Source: Deltaproteobacteria bacterium
Lineage (GTDB): Bacteria; Desulfobacterota; Desulfobacteria; Desulfobacterales; UBA11574
Assembly: GCA_019313025.1 (NCBI GenBank)
Contig: JAFDCA010000643.1
Span: 1 to 8,758, forward strand
Direction of reading: 5' to 3'
DNA: 8,758 nt
Each line of letters opens with the position of its first letter. The stretch's first letter is position 1. Below the pieces are notes generated by a model. That model did not search any database and was not told the DNA's origin. It saw nothing but the letters and a program-made list of their open reading frames with translations. Positions 5,276 through 8,758 of this stretch are shown in pieces. The position numbers were made by a program, and so were the translations under genes.

Positions 5276-6664
5276 ATGGAAGACAACATCCAGGAAATGT
5301 ATGATCGCGCCCGAAAGGCGTTTCGAGAGGTTGAATATTGGCCTCAGGAAAAAGTGGACGAAATGGTTCAGGCGGTGGCCTGGGAGCTTTTAAAAGAAGA
5401 CGTTCGTCATAAGCTGGGTCACATGGCTGTGGATGAATCCAATATCGGTCATGCCGAAGATAAAGTGAATAAAATTAAAAACAAGACCCTGGGCACGCTC
5501 TGGGACATGCGCAACGCCAAAACCTGCGGTCTGGTTGAAGAGAACAAGGCCCTGGGTATTCGTAAATATGCGAAACCGATCGGGGTAATTGCCAACGTTG
5601 TGCCGTGTACGAACCCGGAATCAACCATCTGCTGCCTGGCCCTAAGCACGTTGAAAACGCGCAATGCGCAAATCGTTTCACCCCATCCGCGCACTCAGAA
5701 GACGTCCTATGAAACGGTTCAACACGTGCGCAAGGCGCTTGAAAAAATCGGGGCCCCGGTGGACCTGGTGCAGTGCATCAAAAAGACCAGTCATGCCAGA
5801 ACCTCCGAACTGATGGCCAATTGCGATTTTGCGGTGGCCACCGGGGGGGCGGCCCTGGTGGATGTTGTTTACAAGGCTGGCAAACCGGCTCAGACCGTGG
5901 GTGCCGGAAATGTCGTGTCCATCGTGGATGATACGGCTGATCTGGCACAAGCGGCCCACAAAATACGACTGTCCAAAATCGCCAACAATTCCGCATCATG
6001 CTCGTCTGAGAACGCGGTGGCGCTTTATGAGAGCGTCTATGATGATATGCTAGATGCCCTCAAATCTGAGGGCGGATATCTGTGCAACACGGATGAGCGT
6101 GAAAAATTGCGACAATACATGTGGCCGGATGGAACCCATCTGAACCGGGATATTGTAGCGCGCCCGGCCACTTTTATCGCCGAAAAGGCCGGTTTAACAG
6201 TTCCGGAGGACACCCGTTTTTTGATGGTGATCGGAGAGAAGGTCGGTCCGGAGGATCGTTTCTCGGGTGAAAAAATATCGCCAGTGCTGACCGTCTGGAA
6301 ATGGACCGATTATGACGAAATGCTGGACCGTCTGGAGAAAATCCTCAAATTTTCCGGTGAGGGCCATTCGGTTTCCCTACATTCTGAAAATGATGATCGT
6401 CGTGTGAAACTCGCCCTGCGGGCCAACGTGGGCCGGGTCGTCTGCAACATGCCGCATGCCCATGCCAACAGCGGCGGCTGGACCACCGGACTGCCCACAA
6501 CCGATACGCTCGGTTGCGGCACCTGGGCCGGCAACATATTCAGCGGCAACATCAACTGGGAAAATTTCCTCAACTATACCCTGTTGTCAATCCCAAAGGA
6601 AGAGTACATCCCTTCGGAAGAAGAGCTATGTGCTGATTATTTGAAAAAATGGGGAAAGGAGTAA
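5276..6664 (+). CDS. CoA-acylating aldehyde dehydrogenase, sulfoacetaldehyde dehydrogenase (SauS)-like
   Basis: This 462-residue protein belongs to the acylating aldehyde dehydrogenases, which turn an aldehyde, CoA and NAD(P)+ into an acyl-CoA, or the reverse. Visible motifs are KPIGVIANVVPCTNPE (100-115), the GAGNV nucleotide loop (209-213), NSASCSSENAV with probable nucleophile Cys242 (238-248), FSGEKISPVLTV (329-340) and a CGTWAGN block (414-420). The SCSSEN and CGTWxGN blocks match my recollection of SauS, which interconverts sulfoacetaldehyde and sulfoacetyl-CoA, rather than EutE. A perfect AGGAGGT (5257-5263) lies 12 bases before the ATG, a long spacing, but no closer start fits. Following a PhnW-like transaminase, its likely substrate is an X-CH2-CHO aldehyde where X is phosphonate, sulfonate or carboxylate. 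The substrate cannot be read from sequence. Confidence 0.88.
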   Translation: MEDNIQEMYDRARKAFREVEYWPQEKVDEMVQAVAWELLKEDVRHKLGHMAVDESNIGHAEDKVNKIKNKTLGTLWDMRNAKTCGLVEENKALGIRKYAKPIGVIANVVPCTNPESTICCLALSTLKTRNAQIVSPHPRTQKTSYETVQHVRKALEKIGAPVDLVQCIKKTSHARTSELMANCDFAVATGGAALVDVVYKAGKPAQTVGAGNVVSIVDDTADLAQAAHKIRLSKIANNSASCSSENAVALYESVYDDMLDALKSEGGYLCNTDEREKLRQYMWPDGTHLNRDIVARPATFIAEKAGLTVPEDTRFLMVIGEKVGPEDRFSGEKISPVLTVWKWTDYDEMLDRLEKILKFSGEGHSVSLHSENDDRRVKLALRANVGRVVCNMPHAHANSGGWTTGLPTTDTLGCGTWAGNIFSGNINWENFLNYTLLSIPKEEYIPSEEELCADYLKKWGKE

Positions 6665-6698
6665 TTTAAAAAGAAGACTTACTGGCAGTGGAATCGTA

Positions 6699-7577
6699 AT
6701 GAACATTCTAGCAATTGGACTGGTAGTCCTGTCAGCGGTTTTTCACGCACTCAAGAACCTGTTTACCAAAGAATCAGGTGATAAGCAGATCTTTCTGTGG
6801 TGGTATTCCCTTTTCGGAATGCTCTTCTTCTCACCGTTATTCTTTTTTTTTCTGTACAAAGGCGGCATTAATTACTCACAGGCATACGTCTGGTGTTTTG
6901 GATCGGGCCTGATCCATTTCTTATACTGGTTGTTTCTGACCCACTCATACAAAGAAGGCGATCTATCTTTAGTTTACCCGATCATGCGGTCTTCTCCGGC
7001 CGTGGTTTTAATCATTGCGGTTTTGGTCATTGGCGAACAGGTTTCTTTGCAGGGAGTTGTCGGAATTCTGCTGGTCGCCTTCGGTGTTTATACCATCAAC
7101 ATGAAGCAAATCACAAAAGCCGAGCTTATGGCTCCCGTAAAAGCGATTATCCATGAACGCTCGACACAGCTGGCGTTTTTGACGCTGCTGTCGGTTGCGG
7201 CCTATTCCATAATTGATAAAATGGCTGTCAGGCATATTCACCCGGTGCTGTTTGCCTTTCTTCATTTGTTGTGCGGTATGGCCTATTATACGCTGTATAT
7301 CGCCTTTGCCAAAAAGCCATCGTTGATAAAAAAAGAATGGACTCAGTCAAAGGGCATGATAATTGCCAACGGGGTTTTAGGCATATTTGGGTACTTCCTG
7401 ATTTTGATGGCATTTACCATTGAGCGCGTCAGTTACATTGTCGGGCTCAGACAATTAAGCATCGTATTTGCGGTATTGATGGGAAGTTATTTTCTAAAAG
7501 AAAAATATGGCGGTATCCGTTTGGCCGGTGCGCTGGTCATCTTTTTGGGCGGTTTTCTAATCTCTCTGGCAAAATAA
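6699..7577 (+). CDS. EamA/DMT-superfamily 10-TM transporter
   Basis: This 292-residue, highly hydrophobic protein has the two tandem EamA halves. The ends of the halves match each other: GDLSLVYPIMRSSPAVVLII followed by GEQVSLQGVVGILLVAFGVY (residues about 87-130), and ERVSYIVGLRQLSIVFAVLM followed by KEKYGGIRLAGALVIFLGGF (about 242-287). About ten membrane helices are expected, with a polar central loop near residues 135-155. Members export or import amino acids, sugars, nucleotides and other small metabolites. It starts 34 bases after the dehydrogenase, so co-transcription is likely, but only a weak GTGGA (6688-6692) precedes the ATG. A role in moving a pathway substrate or product is inferred from context only. 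Confidence 0.85.
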   Translation: MNILAIGLVVLSAVFHALKNLFTKESGDKQIFLWWYSLFGMLFFSPLFFFFLYKGGINYSQAYVWCFGSGLIHFLYWLFLTHSYKEGDLSLVYPIMRSSPAVVLIIAVLVIGEQVSLQGVVGILLVAFGVYTINMKQITKAELMAPVKAIIHERSTQLAFLTLLSVAAYSIIDKMAVRHIHPVLFAFLHLLCGMAYYTLYIAFAKKPSLIKKEWTQSKGMIIANGVLGIFGYFLILMAFTIERVSYIVGLRQLSIVFAVLMGSYFLKEKYGGIRLAGALVIFLGGFLISLAK

Positions 7578-7597
7578 GGGACAAGCGGCCTGTCGTT

Positions 7598-7690
7598 ATG
7601 GATGGGACTCAGGCCCGGTTTCTTCAAAAAGCTGCCTTTGAAGCCATGAAGACGAATTTCCAGAAACCATCTTTGACATTGAGACAATGA
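7598..7690 (+). CDS. possible 30-residue leader ORF overlapping the HAD gene start
   Basis: An ATG at 7598 opens 30 codons beginning MDGTQARFLQKAAFEAMK and stops with a TGA at 7688-7690 that overlaps the ATG of the HAD gene (ATGA). This arrangement would allow translational coupling, which is notable because the HAD gene has no good ribosome site of its own. However, no clear ribosome site precedes the small ORF either and its peptide is not recognised. It could easily be chance. Confidence 0.15.
   Translation: MDGTQARFLQKAAFEAMKTNFQKPSLTLRQ
7622..7643. repeat. small inverted repeat between the transporter and HAD genes
   Basis: CTTCAAA (7622-7628) and TTTGAAG (7637-7643) form a 7-bp stem with an 8-base loop in the 109-bp gap. 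There is no U-tract, so termination is unlikely. A local mRNA structure is the most that can be claimed. Confidence 0.25.
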
Positions 7691-8397
7691 TAAAAGCGAT
7701 TTTATTTGATTTCGGCCAGACCCTAGTGGATGCAGCTGACGGTTTTCGGGCTGCCGAAAAGGCGGCACAGGCGAAGCTGTTTGCGAACATGAGCCTCACC
7801 CTGCATGAAGATTTTATGGCCAATTACCGTCGATTCCGCAAAGAATTTCATGATAGATCAAATTTTTCCAGAATTTCTCTCTGGCGGGAGGTGTATTTTT
7901 ACTATTGTCTGAAGTTTGATGACCAGCTTTTTGAAACTTGGGAAACCGAGTACTGGGAAACCGTAAAGGCGAAAACCATTGTATTTCCGGAAACGATTGA
8001 TGTTTTAAAGCGTTTGTCTTCCACATATCAACTGGGCCTCATTTCCAACACCCAGGGGCAGCGGAGAACCGGAACGCATCGCCTCAGCCAGTTTCCGGAG
8101 CTGGAAAAATATTTTAAGGTCATCATTATCGCCGGGGAAGATGGAATATCACCGAAGCCGGACGGGCAGCCTTTTCATCTGTGCCTGAAAGAATTGGATG
8201 TAAAACCGGAAGAAGCGATTTATGTGGGAGATGACTATCGTATTGATGTCTGCGGTTCTTTAGAGGCCGGTTTACATGCAGTCTGGATTCAACATTATTC
8301 TGTAAACCGGACCTGGCCGGATGTCTCAACCTCGGTTCCCATCATCACCCGCCTGGATCAATTGCTGGACGTTGAAAACATGGTGGCCGTGTTATGA
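7687..8397 (+). CDS. HAD-family hydrolase, subfamily IA, lacking the D+2 acid
   Basis: This 236-residue protein has the four HAD motifs: motif I FDFGQTLVD with nucleophile Asp8, motif II LISNT with Ser120, motif III Lys157 in ISPKPDGQPF, and motif IV VGDDYRIDVCGSLEAGL (180-196) with Asp182, Asp183 and Asp187. The helical cap lies between about residues 15 and 95. The residue two after the nucleophile is Gly10 instead of the usual Asp that protonates the leaving group in phosphomonoesterases. Dehalogenases (Tyr) and phosphonoacetaldehyde hydrolase (Ala) also lack this Asp, although FDFGGTL-type HADs of unknown substrate are common. It does not look like PhnX itself, whose cap and LDWAGT motif differ. 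The start has no strong ribosome site; upstream in frame there is a stop at 7639-7641. Its TGA overlaps the next ATG. Confidence 0.85.
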   Translation: MIKAILFDFGQTLVDAADGFRAAEKAAQAKLFANMSLTLHEDFMANYRRFRKEFHDRSNFSRISLWREVYFYYCLKFDDQLFETWETEYWETVKAKTIVFPETIDVLKRLSSTYQLGLISNTQGQRRTGTHRLSQFPELEKYFKVIIIAGEDGISPKPDGQPFHLCLKELDVKPEEAIYVGDDYRIDVCGSLEAGLHAVWIQHYSVNRTWPDVSTSVPIITRLDQLLDVENMVAVL

Positions 8398-8758
8398 AAA
8401 AACAGGTCAGTACCCGCAAAAGAGCAATCGTCAACAGTTCGAATGAAATTTACCGGGGGCGGATTTTTAACTTCGTGACCGAGAATCTTACCCTGCCAAA
8501 TGGTCGCAATACCGATATGGCTTTCATCCGCCATCCGGGTTCAACTGCAGTTGTTCCCTTGCTGGATGATAATACGATCGTTATGGAGTTGCAGTATCGA
8601 CATCCGGTAGGAGATTATTTGCTGGAGATACCTGCCGGCACCATGGAACTCGGTGAATCCCCTTTTGATTGTGCTAAACGGGAACTGGAAGAAGAAACCG
8701 GTTTAAAGGCGAGTGAACTTAGTAATCTCGGGAAGATTCATATCATCCCGGCATATTC
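8394..8758 (+). CDS. Nudix hydrolase, ADP-ribose pyrophosphatase type, 3' end outside window
   Basis: The first 121 residues are present and the frame is open at the window edge. The ATG overlaps the HAD stop codon (ATGA), indicating translational coupling. A perfect Nudix box occupies residues 82-104: Gly82, Glu88, Arg96-Glu97-Leu98, Glu100-Glu101 and Gly103-Leu104. The preceding LLEIPAGTME and the N-terminal YRGRIF....LPNG pattern are typical of the ADP-ribose pyrophosphatase (NudF-like) group, which splits ADP-ribose and related nucleotide sugars to AMP. It is probably a housekeeping gene, and together with the HAD gene forms a small coupled pair whose link to the upstream pathway is unproven. 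Confidence 0.88.
   Translation, partial: MKKQVSTRKRAIVNSSNEIYRGRIFNFVTENLTLPNGRNTDMAFIRHPGSTAVVPLLDDNTIVMELQYRHPVGDYLLEIPAGTMELGESPFDCAKRELEEETGLKASELSNLGKIHIIPAY

Noticed and set aside
7687..8397. HAD gene as phosphonoacetaldehyde hydrolase (PhnX)
   Set aside because: Tempting beside a PhnW-like gene, but motif I is FDFGQT rather than DWAGT, no Schiff-base Lys context was recognised in the cap, and the motif III/IV layout is that of generic subfamily IA proteins.

Overview
The window reads as a bacterial metabolic gene cluster of moderate GC with every convincing gene on the + strand. The protein families and the sequence style (acylating aldehyde dehydrogenase of the SauS type, citryl-CoA-lyase-like proteins, a phosphonate-type transaminase) suggest an anaerobic proteobacterium of the former Deltaproteobacteria (Desulfobacterota). 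That taxonomic guess is inference only: no rRNA or marker gene is present.

Region 1 (1-1384) is the end of an ABC importer operon. It holds the C-terminal part of an inner-membrane permease and a complete ATPase, both of the ferric iron/polyamine/2-aminoethylphosphonate (AEP) class. Region 2 (1385-1927) is a 543-bp gene-free stretch with a strong hairpin just after the importer, several short inverted and direct repeats, and a good sigma-70-like promoter (TTGACT, 18 bp, TATATT) that leads straight into region 3. Region 3 (1928-3891) holds two overlapping paralogous genes for citrate synthase/citryl-CoA lyase superfamily proteins. Both keep the first catalytic His but have lost the second catalytic His, the catalytic Asp and the inter-subunit Arg. 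Region 4 (3892-4068) is a gap built from degenerate CCGGTT/CCCGTT repeat units that form an imperfect inverted repeat. Region 5 (4069-6664) encodes a class V PLP aminotransferase very like AEP:pyruvate transaminase (PhnW) and a CoA-acylating aldehyde dehydrogenase like sulfoacetaldehyde dehydrogenase (SauS). Region 6 (6699-8758) encodes a 10-TM EamA/DMT transporter, a HAD-family hydrolase lacking the usual D+2 Asp, and the start of a Nudix hydrolase of the ADP-ribose pyrophosphatase type.

Read together, a plausible scheme is: import of a small omega-amino acid analogue (AEP, taurine, beta-alanine or similar), transamination to an X-CH2-CHO aldehyde, then oxidation to X-CH2-CO-CoA by the acylating dehydrogenase. 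The acyl-CoA would be handled by the unusual citrate-synthase-like pair, which may form a heteromer. No phosphonatase (PhnX), PhnY/PhnA, Xsc or isethionate lyase gene is visible, so the classical fates of such aldehydes are not encoded here. The true substrate, the reaction of the citrate-synthase-like pair, and whether all the genes serve one pathway cannot be settled from sequence alone. This unit is the best candidate in the window for an undescribed system.
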